The notes: a model not told the origin generated them from the sequence alone. A stretch of 64,000 nucleotides of DNA from Bin5 sp009843665 (GCA_965220285.1 OZ244818.1:1240001-1304000), one strand, 5' to 3'. Shown: positions 35,297 through 44,426, numbered from the stretch's first letter. Numbers and translations: made by a program.

Positions 35297-36280
35297 CTAC
35301 TCGTAGCGAATTCGGGGGTCAATGACCCCGTAGGTCAAGTCTGTAATGAGGTTGCTAAAGACGATGACAAAAGCGGAGACTAGAGTCATACCCATGATGA
35401 GGGGATAGTCGCGCGTGGCAACCCCGTCCAGATAGAGAATGCCCATTCCGGGCCAGTTGAACATGGTCTCGATGATGATAGTGCCGCCGAAAAGGCTGGG
35501 TAGTCGCAGACCGAGGATGGTGATTACCGGCAGGAGGGCGTTGCGTAGGGTATGGCGAAAGATCACCACTTTTTCGCTCAGCCCTTTGCTGCGGGCGACA
35601 GTGATATAGTCGAGCCTCACTACCTCCAGCACACTGGAACGAGTGTGGCGCATTATGCCGGCGGTAGTCTCCAGGCCCAACACGGTCGCCGGCAGGGCCA
35701 GATAGCGCAAGCGATCCAGCATCGTTCCCCAGAGGCCGAAATCTCTGCCGATGGTGGAATAGCCACTAGTCGGCAACCAACCCAATTTCAATGAGATCAG
35801 ATAGATGACGCCCATGGCTGCAAAAAAGCCTGGAATGGAGATGGCGATGAAAGTCAGAAAAGTGAGCGCGTAGTCGGGCGTAGAGTACTGATTCAAGGCC
35901 GAGAAGATGCCCAAGGGGATACCGAGGATAACAGAAATCGCCATGGCCGCGGCCATAAGACGCAAGGTTGCGGGCAGACGCCGCGCGACCTCATCAGCGA
36001 CCGGGATTTTGCTGCGGATGCGCACGCCCAGATTGCCTCTGAGGAGGCCGCCCATCCAACTGAAATAGCGAATGTGCGCCGGTCGGTCCAACCCGTACTT
36101 TTTGCGCAACGCTTCTGCGTTAGAGCCTTCATCTCCTCCGACACCCGATTCCGGGTTCATGAGGATCATGGCTGCCACTGCGTCGCCCGGGGCCAGTTCG
36201 GTGAAGGAAAAGGTGATGATGGTAATGCCGAAAAGCACGGGCAGCATCTGGACGATGCGGCGAAGGATGTAGCGGTTCAT
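35297..36280 (-). CDS. ABC transporter permease, DppB/OppB type
   Basis: 327 residues from ATG 36280, beginning Met-Asn-Arg-Tyr-Ile-Leu-Arg-Arg-Ile typical of DppB homologs, followed by a helix and Glu-Leu-Ala-Pro-Gly-Asp. Six membrane helices. The EAA-like loop reads Thr-Val-Ala-Arg-Ser-Lys-Gly-Leu-Ser-Glu-Lys near 225. Partner of the 34284 permease and of the binding proteins upstream. A degraded second copy of its first codons occurs at 38447-38492. Confidence 0.9.
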   Translation of the reverse strand: MNRYILRRIVQMLPVLFGITIITFSFTELAPGDAVAAMILMNPESGVGGDEGSNAEALRKKYGLDRPAHIRYFSWMGGLLRGNLGVRIRSKIPVADEVARRLPATLRLMAAAMAISVILGIPLGIFSALNQYSTPDYALTFLTFIAISIPGFFAAMGVIYLISLKLGWLPTSGYSTIGRDFGLWGTMLDRLRYLALPATVLGLETTAGIMRHTRSSVLEVVRLDYITVARSKGLSEKVVIFRHTLRNALLPVITILGLRLPSLFGGTIIIETMFNWPGMGILYLDGVATRDYPLIMGMTLVSAFVIVFSNLITDLTYGVIDPRIRYE

Positions 36281-36290
36281 GGTAAGACCC

Positions 36291-36343
36291 AGGAGTGAGA
36301 GGGGAGGAGCGAGGAGAGAGAAACCGCTCTCACTCCTCCCCTC
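36291..36343 (-). promoter_or_regulatory. Intergenic hairpin between binding protein and permease
   Basis: Two overlapping 11-bp stems are possible: 36291-36301 with 36327-36337, or 36299-36309 with 36333-36343. They share bases, so they are mutually exclusive. They lie between the substrate-binding protein stop and the permease start. Such hairpins often protect or terminate the binding-protein mRNA and lower permease expression; that role is inferred. Purine-rich simple sequence could also produce them by chance. Confidence 0.5.
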
Positions 36344-36368
36344 CTCATATCTCAAGCTTTGCTGTTGG

Positions 36369-38090
36369 TTACTCTCCGGCCAGGTACCAGTTCACCGGGT
36401 AGCGCTCGGCAAACGGTTCGTCCAGCTGGCGATAGATGTTGTTGCAGACGTCGGCGCTGAAAGCGGAGTACCGTCGCGGCCAGAAGATGGGAATCTCGCC
36501 GGCCTCTTCGGTGATGATTTCCGTGGCCCGGTGCAGCATCTCCTTGCGTTTTTGCGGATCGGGTTCGGACATGGCGTCCTCGGACAACTGGTCGAACTCT
36601 TCGTTGCAGTAGTGGCCTGCGTTGCGACCAGCCGGCCAGCCGCGATCACAGCCCAGAGAGAGCCGCAACTGGTCGGGGTTGAACCAGCCACAGCAGGCAT
36701 AGGCCAAGTGGAAATCGTCGTTCTCCAAGACGCGATCGACCCAGGCGGGACCATCCAGGTAGATGAGTTCCACCTGTATACCGACATCGTTCCAATACTG
36801 CTGAATGGCGGCGTGGATGCGCTTACTCTGATCATCCTGGTAGTAGGTGATGAAGTCCACCACCTGGTCGGAATCCCAGCCGGCTTCCTCCAACAGGGCG
36901 CGGGCCTTGTCGGGGTCGTAGGGGTAGGTGGCGATGTTGGGGCTGACGAAGTCGGGGTTGGTGAGCCTCAGGTGGAGCACTTCAGCCAGATCGCCGTAAT
37001 AGGCTTCGGCCATGGCTTCGCGGTCAAGCGAATAGAGGAGCGCCTGCCGTATACGCACGTCCTGCCATAGGGACCTGTTCTGGTTAGGAAAGACTGTCAG
37101 ACCGCCGGCGATCTTATCACCGAGCAGGACGATACTGGGGTCGTCCTTGTAGCGTTCATATTCGGTTGCGGTCACGCGGCCGGCCATGTGGATTTCACCG
37201 TTTTCGAGCGCGGCATAAGCGGTTGCGCCGCGCAGGCCGATGCGGAAGATGATCTGGTCCAGGTAGGGACGGCCGGCGTAGTAGTCCTCATTGGCTTCGA
37301 GAATGTAGTACTGGTCGGGCACGAATTCACCCATGGTGAAGGGGCCGGAGCCGACGGGATTGCGAACGGCATATTCGGTATCGCCCAGGTCGATAAAGGC
37401 GGTGCCTTCAAGCAGGTGCTTCGGCCAGATATTGAAGGAGGCCATATTGAGAAGGACGCTGCCGCGCGGCGCAACAAGGTTCAACTCAACGGTATAGTCG
37501 TCAAGCACCTTGATGCCGGTTATTTCATCGGCCTCGCCGGCTTCGAATTCAGCGGCGCCGACCAGCTGATCGAGGCCGGAGGTACGGCCGTGGGAGGCGC
37601 CGGTATCGGGATGGAAGAACATCTCCAGCGAGAATTTGACGTCTTCAGCGGTCAGCGGCTCACCGTCATGGAAGCGCACGTCATCGCGCAGATTAAAGGT
37701 ATAGGTGAGTCCGTCAGTGGAGACGTCCCAGCTTGTGGCCAGGTCAGGATGGACGGAGACGGCATCGGTGTCGCGGTCGATCAACTGGCTGAAGAGATAG
37801 TCATCACGGGCGGTGAAGACGAACCAGTTGCTGCCCGTCATGGCGCCGGCGCCGCCGGCCACCACCACTTCGCCACCGTACTTGGGCGGTGAATCGGTGC
37901 AGATATGCATATGGTCGCTATCCAGGTCTGCCTCATCGTACCAAGGCTCAACAGGCTCTGCAGGCTCTGCCGCTGTTTCCTCCTGCATCGCGGCCGATTC
38001 AGTCGCGACGGGCGCGACGCAGGCTGCGACCATCCAGACCAACAGGATCAGGAAAACGACGAATCCAACGTACTTCCTCGCAGTCGACAT
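36369..38090 (-). CDS. ABC transporter substrate-binding lipoprotein (oligopeptide/Dpp family)
   Basis: 573 residues, family SBP_bac_5. The lipobox ends Val-Ala-Ala-Cys24, followed by a Glu/Ala-rich linker, so it is a lipid-anchored extracytoplasmic receptor. The conserved Phe-His-Asp-Gly-Glu-Pro-Leu-Thr-Ala-Glu-Asp-Val motif lies near 155-166. It is strongly similar along its length to the protein at 38579. The ligand may be an oligosaccharide or peptide. It is the proximal binding protein to the permeases. Confidence 0.92.
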   Translation of the reverse strand: MSTARKYVGFVVFLILLVWMVAACVAPVATESAAMQEETAAEPAEPVEPWYDEADLDSDHMHICTDSPPKYGGEVVVAGGAGAMTGSNWFVFTARDDYLFSQLIDRDTDAVSVHPDLATSWDVSTDGLTYTFNLRDDVRFHDGEPLTAEDVKFSLEMFFHPDTGASHGRTSGLDQLVGAAEFEAGEADEITGIKVLDDYTVELNLVAPRGSVLLNMASFNIWPKHLLEGTAFIDLGDTEYAVRNPVGSGPFTMGEFVPDQYYILEANEDYYAGRPYLDQIIFRIGLRGATAYAALENGEIHMAGRVTATEYERYKDDPSIVLLGDKIAGGLTVFPNQNRSLWQDVRIRQALLYSLDREAMAEAYYGDLAEVLHLRLTNPDFVSPNIATYPYDPDKARALLEEAGWDSDQVVDFITYYQDDQSKRIHAAIQQYWNDVGIQVELIYLDGPAWVDRVLENDDFHLAYACCGWFNPDQLRLSLGCDRGWPAGRNAGHYCNEEFDQLSEDAMSEPDPQKRKEMLHRATEIITEEAGEIPIFWPRRYSAFSADVCNNIYRQLDEPFAERYPVNWYLAGE

Positions 38091-38446
38091 TGTTTCATTC
38101 CCCCTAGTCTTTGATGCGATGGGCCCAATAAGCTGGACGCGAGCCGGGTGAGTGAATCCAAACAGGTCAACAGTAGGCGCCTTAGCAGGGCTTGCTACTG
38201 CGGCCGATAGAGATGGGCAGTTGCCTTCGGGAGAGTCGCTCCCGGGCGTCCCGGTCTAACGACGCCGAAGCCCGAATCGACATAACAAGGACAGATCGCG
38301 ATGGCTGGAAAGTCTAAGCGCCGTGTTTGCCGTCGAGGCAAGAATGGAATGATACGTGCGGGATAGAAGCCTAACAAACACAATCGCTACCATTGAGTAC
38401 AGTATCTATCCCACACTCAGATTGCGCCATATCCGTTCAAAGCGCG

Positions 38447-38492
38447 GGACGGGCAGCATCTTGCCAATACAGTGAAGGATGCAGCGGTTCAT
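38447..38492 (-). pseudogene. Remnant of a second DppB-type permease start
   Basis: Reading leftwards from ATG 38492 gives Met-Asn-Arg-Cys-Ile-Leu-His-Cys-Ile-Gly-Lys-Met-Leu-Pro-Val, matching the intact permease start Met-Asn-Arg-Tyr-Ile-Leu-Arg-Arg-Ile-Val-Gln-Met-Leu-Pro-Val. The DNA upstream (GACCCAGGAGTGAG) also matches 36287-36300. Similarity ends after about 15 codons. It is what remains of a permease gene between two duplicated binding-protein genes. Confidence 0.75.
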
Positions 38493-38516
38493 GGGCAGAC
38501 CCAGGAGTGAGTTGAG

Positions 38517-38556
38517 AGGAGTGAGAAGCGAGGAACACCTCTCACTTCTCACTCCT
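38517..38556 (-). promoter_or_regulatory. Intergenic hairpin downstream of second binding protein
   Basis: AGGAGTGAGAAG (38517-38528) pairs perfectly with CTTCTCACTCCT (38545-38556). It is the counterpart of the 36291 hairpin at the same position relative to the duplicated gene. The remaining 38091-38578 gap, apart from the permease remnant, shows nothing recognisable. Confidence 0.55.
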
Positions 38557-38578
38557 CATTTCTCAGTCCTCGCGGCAT

Positions 38579-40306
38579 TTATTCTCCGGCCAGATACCAG
38601 TTCGCCGGATAGCGGTCGGCAAACGGTTCGTCCAGCTGGCGATTGATGTTGTTGCACACTTTGGCGCTGTAGGCAGAGAATCTTGTCGGCCAGAACACGG
38701 GGATCTCACCCGCCTCGGCTGTAATGATCTCTGTCGCCCTGTACAGCATCTCTTTGCGCTTCACCGGATCGGGTTCAGACATGGCGGCCTCGGACAACTG
38801 ATCAAACTCTTCGTTACAGTAGTGGCCTACGTTGCGGCCTGACGGCCAACTGCGGTCGCAGCCGAGGGAAAGGCGCAACTGATCCGGGTTGAACCAGCCG
38901 CAGCATCCGTAAGACAGATCAAATTCATCGTTGTCGTAGACGCGTGCGACCCAGGAGGGACCATCCAGATATACAAGGTCAACCTTGATGCCGACATCGT
39001 TCCAATACTGCTGCATGGCGGCGTGGATGCGCTTGTTCTGGTCATCCTGATAGTAGGTGACGAAACTCACCTCTTGTTCAGTATCCCAGCCAGCCTCTTC
39101 GAGCAAAGCACGGGCTTTGTCGGGGTCGTAATCGTACTTTGTGATATTGGGGCTGACGAATTCGGGATTGGTCAGCCGCAGATGCAGTACCTCAGCCAAG
39201 TCGCCGTAATAGGCTTCGGCCATGGCTTCGCGATCGAGTGCGTACAGGAGGGCCTGGCGCACGCGTGCGTCCTGCCACCGCGGCCGGTTGTGGTTGGCCC
39301 AGACTGTCATACCGCCGCCGAGCTGACCGCCAAGCAGGACGATATTAGGGTCGTCCTTGTAGCGCTCGTATTCGACTGCGGTGACGCGGCCGGCCATATG
39401 AATTTCACCGTTCTCGAGGGCGGCGAAGGCGGTGGCGCCGGACAGGCCGATGCGGAAGATGATGCGATCCAGATAGGGACGACCGGCGTAGTAGTCCTCG
39501 TTGGCATTCAGTATGTAGAACTGATCCGGCTCGAATTCACCCATGGTGAAGGGACCGGAACCGACCGGGTTGCGGACGGCATATTCGGTCTCGCCCAGAT
39601 CGGCGAAGGGGATGCCTTCGAGCAAATGCTTGGGCCAGATGTTGAAAGAGGCCATGTTGGCGAGGACGCTGCTGCGCGGCGCGACGAGGTTCAACTCCAC
39701 GGTAAAGTCGTCAAGCACCTTGATGCCGGAAATGTTGTCGGCTTCGCCACTTTCGAATTCGGCGGCGCCGACCAGCATATCCAGACCCGATGTGCGGCCA
39801 TGGGAAGCGCCGGTGTCAGGATGGAAGAACATTTCCAACGTGAATTTGATATCCTCTGCGGTCAGGGGCTCGCCATCGTGGAAGCGGACATCATCGCGCA
39901 AGTGGAATGTATAGGTGAGGCCGTCTGCGGAGATGTCCCAGCTTGTCGCCACGTCGGGATTGATGGTGACAGCATCGGTGCTGCGGTCAACCAGATGGCT
40001 GAAGAGGTAATCATCGCGGGGGGCGAAAACGAACCAGTTGCCTCCCGTCATTGCGCCGGCGGCGCCAGCATTAACAACCTCACCGCCGTACTTGGGCGGT
40101 GAGTCGGTGCAGACATGAATATGGTCGCTGTCGACGTCGGCCTCATCGTACCACGGTTCTGTGGGTTCTGCGGCCATTTCTTCCTTCATCTCCTCCTCTT
40201 CCATCTCGGCCGCCTCGGGTGCGGCCGGCGCGGCGCAGGCTGCGAGCAGCCCGAGCAGCAGGATGAGGAATACTGTTAGTCCAATAGACTTTCTTGTGAT
40301 CGTCAT
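38579..40306 (-). CDS. ABC transporter substrate-binding lipoprotein, tandem duplicate
   Basis: 575 residues from ATG 40306 (AAGGAGAG site; a longer open frame upstream is repeat-derived). Lipobox Leu-Ala-Ala-Cys24 with a Glu/Met-rich linker. Nearly every block of the 36369 protein recurs in order, including Phe-His-Asp-Gly-Glu-Pro-Leu-Thr-Ala-Glu-Asp and the C-terminal Asn-Trp-Tyr-Leu-Ala-Gly-Glu. Probably first gene of the long leftward run and able to deliver to the same permeases, perhaps with a shifted ligand range. Confidence 0.92.
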   Translation of the reverse strand: MTITRKSIGLTVFLILLLGLLAACAAPAAPEAAEMEEEEMKEEMAAEPTEPWYDEADVDSDHIHVCTDSPPKYGGEVVNAGAAGAMTGGNWFVFAPRDDYLFSHLVDRSTDAVTINPDVATSWDISADGLTYTFHLRDDVRFHDGEPLTAEDIKFTLEMFFHPDTGASHGRTSGLDMLVGAAEFESGEADNISGIKVLDDFTVELNLVAPRSSVLANMASFNIWPKHLLEGIPFADLGETEYAVRNPVGSGPFTMGEFEPDQFYILNANEDYYAGRPYLDRIIFRIGLSGATAFAALENGEIHMAGRVTAVEYERYKDDPNIVLLGGQLGGGMTVWANHNRPRWQDARVRQALLYALDREAMAEAYYGDLAEVLHLRLTNPEFVSPNITKYDYDPDKARALLEEAGWDTEQEVSFVTYYQDDQNKRIHAAMQQYWNDVGIKVDLVYLDGPSWVARVYDNDEFDLSYGCCGWFNPDQLRLSLGCDRSWPSGRNVGHYCNEEFDQLSEAAMSEPDPVKRKEMLYRATEIITAEAGEIPVFWPTRFSAYSAKVCNNINRQLDEPFADRYPANWYLAGE

Positions 40307-40625
40307 GGTTTCAGCTCTCCTTGGTTGTGGATGAATGCAAACACATCGTCGTTGAGCGCTACGGCGAAGTACGCTTTCGCGGCAGGTTGAAGCTGGTGAA
40401 GACTGGTAGTGGACTTCAGGACTGGTGAAACAAGGACAAACCCGGGCGGAGCGGGAGCCCGCCAAAGCGTCATCAGGGCAACGTCGGGTCGATTGGAAAT
40501 CCCTGATACGAGTTGAACGGCGACCGAAGGGTCCAGTATTGATCTACGGGTACGATACGCAGTCTCAACGTTTGCACTACGTTTTGTATACCACAGACTC
40601 TATGGCTGCGTCAAGTTGCTCTTTC

Positions 40626-40825
40626 ATGCGGGTACATCCCAGATTTGGGGTGGGAACAGTCTGGCGGGGAATTGATGGGACTGGCGGGACGTGGTCTGGC
40701 TGGACACTTTCGATTGGGCACCCGTCACCAATGTCGACACCAGGTCGACGAGGCATGTTGTAGGAGAGGGGGCGTTGCGGGGGCGGAGCCCCCGCACAAG
40801 GGAGGGCCGAATAGGCCCGACCGCA
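40626..40825. repeat. Composite hairpin repeat, copy C
   Basis: The 5' module starts near CATCCCAGATTTGGGGTGGG and runs through the ACCAATGTCGACACC block; the 19-bp GC palindrome lies at 40777-40795 and GGGCC-GAATA-GGCCC follows. A purine-rich (GAGGAGAG) tract at 40829-40865 replaces the GTCAGTG tail. No gene lies in the gap 40307-41050. Confidence 0.8.
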
Positions 40826-40997
40826 CAAAGGCGAGGAGAGAGGGGAGAGGAGAGAGGAGAGAGAAACACCACTTCGTTTGCCGGGAATGGAAATGTGAAC
40901 TGACCATGGTTTGGTTGCCTCCCAAAGTATACGAAAGTTCGCCGCAATATTGGAATGCATCCTTTTGGGTAGCTTGCGTCCCAGTTTTTGGAGCAAG

Positions 40998-41023
40998 AGA
41001 GGGCAGGCACAAGGTTTGCCTCT
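40998..41023. repeat. Degenerate GGGCAGGC-ACAAG hairpin
   Basis: AGAGGGCAGGC-ACAAG-GTTTGCCTCT is a mismatched version of the array core found at 42743, just beyond the comM stop. Confidence 0.6.
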
Positions 41024-41050
41024 ACCGTGGTGTGCGGTAGGGGGGTTGGA

Positions 41051-42577
41051 TTACATTGTCAGTCGGGGTCGGTATTGTAGGGCTTCGGCGAGGTGGGGGG
41101 TGTCGATTTCATCTTGGCCGGCGAGGTCGGCGATGGTGCGGGCCAGTTTGAGAATGCGGTGGTAGGCGCGGGCGCTGAGGTCCATCTGGCGGACGGCGGC
41201 CTGCATCAGGTTTTTGCCGTTCTCATTGATCTGGCAGTAGCGCTGGACCTCGGCGGGACCCATGTCGCCGTTGACGACGATATGGGTTTTGTCCTGCCGG
41301 GAGAAGCGGGACTGCTGAAGGGCGCGGGCCTGTTCGACGCGGCGGCGGATGTGGGTGGAGGGCTCGCCGGCGTCGAGGCCGGAGAGCTTCTGGAAGGGGA
41401 CGCGGGCTACTTCTACGTGGAGGTCGATGCGGTCGAGGAGCGGACCGCTGATGCGGTTCTGGTAGCGCTGGACGGTTGACAAGGAGCAGGAGCAGGGCTT
41501 GCGATCGTCGCCGTAGAAGCCGCAGGGACAGGGGTTCATGGCAGCCACGAACATGAAGTTGGCGGGGAAGGAGAGGGTACCGGAGGCGCGGCTGATGGTG
41601 ACGATTTTGTCTTCGAGGGGCTGGCGGAGGCTTTCGAGGTTTTTGGAGCCGAACTCGGGCAACTCATCGAGGAAAAGGACGCCGCGGTGAGCGAGGCTGA
41701 TCTCGCCGGGGCGGGGCATGGTTCCGCCGCCGACGAGGCCGGCATGGCTGATGGTGTGGTGGGGGGCGCGGAAGGGGCGGGCGCGGATGAGGGGGCCGGC
41801 ACCATCGAGTTCGCCGGCGACAGAATAGATGCGGGTGATCTCAAGAGACTCGGAGAGGGTGGCTGCAGGCAGGACCGAGGGCAGGGCGCGGGCCATGAGG
41901 GTTTTGCCGCTGCCGGGCGGGCCTACCATGCGCACGTTGTGGCTGCCGGCGCAGGCGATTTCCAAGGCACGCTTGGCGTGCTCCTGACCGCGAATGTCCT
42001 GGAAGTCGACGGCGTGGACGACTTCTTCGCCGGGGTCGAAGGTGGTCGCGTTCTGGGGAGGGATCTCCTTTTGCCCTGACAGATGGGCCACAACGTCGGT
42101 GAGATGGCCGACGGGGAATACGTCGATGCCCTCGACTAGCGCGGCTTCGGAGGCGTTGGGTTGGGGGATGAAGAGGCGCCGGTAACCGGCCCTTTGGGCC
42201 ATGGCGGCCATGGACAGGGCGCCGTTTACGGGGCGGACGGAGCCGTCGAGGCCGAGTTCGCCGACGATGAGGGCGTCGTCGAGCTCGGCGAGGACCTGGC
42301 GGGTGGCGGCCATGATGCCGAGGGCGATGGGCAGGTCGTAAGCCGGGCCTTCTTTGCGAAGGTCGGCTGGGGCCAGGTTTACAGTGAGGCGGTGTTGGGG
42401 AAAGTGGAATCCGCTGTTGGCGATGGCGGAACGAACGCGTTCGCCGCTTTCGCGGACGGCGGCGCTGGGGAGGCCGACGACGGTCAGCCGTTCGAGCCCG
42501 TTGGTGATATCGACTTCGACTTCGATCTGTTCGGCATCCAGACCTACAATTGCACAGCTGCGCACTTTGGCGAGCAT
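41051..42577 (-). CDS. comM: YifB/ComM family Mg chelatase-like AAA+ ATPase
   Basis: 508 residues from ATG 42577 (GGAGGTC site). The N-terminal Lon-protease-like fold domain (1-165) is followed by the AAA+ module with Walker A Gly-Pro-Pro-Gly-Ser-Gly-Lys-Thr (219-226) and Walker B Val-Leu-Phe-Leu-Asp-Glu-Leu-Pro-Glu. A C-terminal Mg-chelatase-type domain carries a Cys-Pro-Cys-Gly-x-x-Gly-Asp-x-x-x-x-Cys segment. In proteobacteria ComM is a branch-migration helicase promoting recombination in natural transformation; the same role here is by homology. Confidence 0.93.
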   Translation of the reverse strand: MLAKVRSCAIVGLDAEQIEVEVDITNGLERLTVVGLPSAAVRESGERVRSAIANSGFHFPQHRLTVNLAPADLRKEGPAYDLPIALGIMAATRQVLAELDDALIVGELGLDGSVRPVNGALSMAAMAQRAGYRRLFIPQPNASEAALVEGIDVFPVGHLTDVVAHLSGQKEIPPQNATTFDPGEEVVHAVDFQDIRGQEHAKRALEIACAGSHNVRMVGPPGSGKTLMARALPSVLPAATLSESLEITRIYSVAGELDGAGPLIRARPFRAPHHTISHAGLVGGGTMPRPGEISLAHRGVLFLDELPEFGSKNLESLRQPLEDKIVTISRASGTLSFPANFMFVAAMNPCPCGFYGDDRKPCSCSLSTVQRYQNRISGPLLDRIDLHVEVARVPFQKLSGLDAGEPSTHIRRRVEQARALQQSRFSRQDKTHIVVNGDMGPAEVQRYCQINENGKNLMQAAVRQMDLSARAYHRILKLARTIADLAGQDEIDTPHLAEALQYRPRLTM

Positions 42578-42742
42578 TGGGACCTCCGTTGGGGGATAAC
42601 GAGGCGGCGGTGTATTCGGATTTGTACAGGGCTCGATGACGGTTGCAGAGGCCCAGTGTCTATAGTGTAGCCGGATGCAACTGACGGGGCAACTGTAAGG
42701 GTTGCTGCTCGCGGTTGGACTGACGCTTGTTCTGCGGCCGGA

Positions 42743-43561
42743 GGGCAGGCACAAGGCCTGCCCCTACCGGAGAGGGAAGGGGGGACGGTGAAGGCGTCGT
42801 GGATGGATGTACCAGGGCAGGCACAAGGCCTGCCCCTACCGGAGAGGGAAGGGGGGGGACGGAGTAGGTGTCGTGGATGGATGTACCAGGGCAGGCACAA
42901 GGCCTGCCCCTACCGGAGGTTGAGGGGGGAAGGAGAAGACGTAGTGTATGGAAGCACCTGGGCAGGCACAAGGCCTGCCCCTACCGGAGGTTGAAGGGGG
43001 GGACGGAGTAGGTGTCGTGGATGGATGTACCAGGGCAGGCACAAGGCCTGCCCCTACCGGAGGTTGAGGGGGGGACGGAGTAGATGTCGTGGATGGAAGC
43101 ACCTGGGCAGGCACAAGGCCTGCCCCTACCGGAGGTTGAGGGGGGACGGAGTAGGTGTCGTGTAAGCGAGCACCTGGGCAGGCACAAGACCTGCCCCTAC
43201 CGGAGGTTGAGGGGGGACGGAGTAGGTGTCGTGTAAGCGAGCACCTGGGCAGGCACTAGGCCTGCCCCTACCGGAGAGGGAAGGGGGGACGGTGAAGGCG
43301 TCGTGTTTGGGAGCACCAGGGCAGGCACGAGGCCTGCCCCTACCGGAGGTTGAGGGGGGAAGGAGAAGACGTAGTGTATGGAAGCACCTGGGCAGGCACA
43401 AGGCCTGCCCCTACCGGAGGTTGAAAGGGGGAAGGAGAAGACGTAGTGTATGGAAGCACCTGGGCAGGCACAAGGCCTGCCCCTACCGGAGGTTGAAAGG
43501 GGGAAGGAGAAGGCGTCGTGTAAGGGAGCACCGGGGCAGGCACAAGGCCTGCCCCTACCGG
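42743..43561. repeat. Tandem array of 12 palindromic units, 71-74 bp period
   Basis: Twelve cores of 28 bp (GGGCAGGC-ACAAG-GCCTGCCC-CTACCGG) start at 42743, 42815, 42889, 42960, 43033, 43105, 43176, 43247, 43319, 43390, 43462 and 43534. The intervening 43-46 bp are few variants of one G-rich sequence, not unique spacers. Units 7, 8 and 9 carry single-base changes in the core. The array ends 4 bp from the stop of the gene at 43566 and may also terminate it. Confidence 0.92.
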
Positions 43562-43565
43562 AGGT

Positions 43566-44426
43566 TTAGCTGTTGAGGCCGGCGAGTTGCCAGGATTTTT
43601 GCAGCGATTCGGCTGTTTCCCTGGCGGCGTCTGCGGGTGGGAGGGCGCGGATACGCTGGTTGAAGGGCTCGACCGTTACCGGGCCGTCGTAGCCGATGGC
43701 GTCGAGGGCTTGCAGGAAGCCGGCGATGTCGGTGAGGCCGGTCTCGGCGGGCAGTGTACGTTCGAAGTCGATCTGCTCGTCGGCGGTGCGGCCGGCGACG
43801 GCGTCGTTCACGTGGACGTTTACCACCTGCGCGTTGGAGAGATTGCGCACTTCTGAAACATCGGTGTGGCTGGTGTACAGATGAAAAATATCTACGAGCA
43901 GGCCGACCTGGCCTGTACCCAGATCTGCGCCCAACTGCCGGGCCCCCTCCATTGTATGGATGAAGTCGTATTTCTTCTCGTCGCGCAGGGTCTTGGGGCC
44001 GACCCATTCCAGTCCGAAACGGATACCGTGATCGGCCAGGATTTGGGCGACCGGACGCAGACGAGCAAGGTGGAATTCGTAGTTCTCTTCCCAATTGCGG
44101 TTGTCATCGGCGGGCGCGATGTAGGTGGATGTACGGTTTGCGCCGAGGGATCTGGCCAGCTCGGCGCGGGCGGGCAGTTCGGCTAGTCCTTGCCTCCAGC
44201 TGTCTTCGTCGTCGCGGTAGGGGAAGGGAAAAGTCCATATTCCGAACTGCAGGTCATTGCGAGCCATCCGTTCGCTAATTGCCTCGACGCCCTGTGTGGC
44301 TGCAAGCTGCTGAAGTTCGGCGATCGACACATCGAGACCACCGTATCCGAAGCGGACGGCGAGTTGGACGGCTTCGTTGAAGGGCACGTTGATGCCCAGC
44401 GGACCGGGGCTGAAGTTCGGGAACAT
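43566..44426 (-). CDS. Sugar phosphate isomerase/epimerase (TIM barrel, AP endonuclease 2-like)
   Basis: 286 residues. Metal-site pattern of the xylose isomerase-like family: Glu in Leu-Glu-Trp-Val-Gly, Asp in Val-Asp-Ile-Phe-His, His in Val-His-Val-Asn-Asp and Glu in Val-Glu-Pro-Phe. It likely isomerises or epimerises a keto-sugar. Stand-alone minus-strand gene between the MFS gene and the palindrome array. The substrate is unknown. Confidence 0.85.
   Translation of the reverse strand: MFPNFSPGPLGINVPFNEAVQLAVRFGYGGLDVSIAELQQLAATQGVEAISERMARNDLQFGIWTFPFPYRDDEDSWRQGLAELPARAELARSLGANRTSTYIAPADDNRNWEENYEFHLARLRPVAQILADHGIRFGLEWVGPKTLRDEKKYDFIHTMEGARQLGADLGTGQVGLLVDIFHLYTSHTDVSEVRNLSNAQVVNVHVNDAVAGRTADEQIDFERTLPAETGLTDIAGFLQALDAIGYDGPVTVEPFNQRIRALPPADAARETAESLQKSWQLAGLNS

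Noticed and set aside
42743..43561. CRISPR array
   Set aside because: Repeats are regular, but the 43-46 bp between them are near-identical variants, not unique spacers, and no cas gene is in the window. It is a tandem palindromic repeat.
42578..43565. Overlapping short open frames across the array
   Set aside because: Because the unit length is close to a multiple of three, all frames stay open and yield Pro/Cys/Ser-rich repetitive peptides; they follow the repeat, not a gene.
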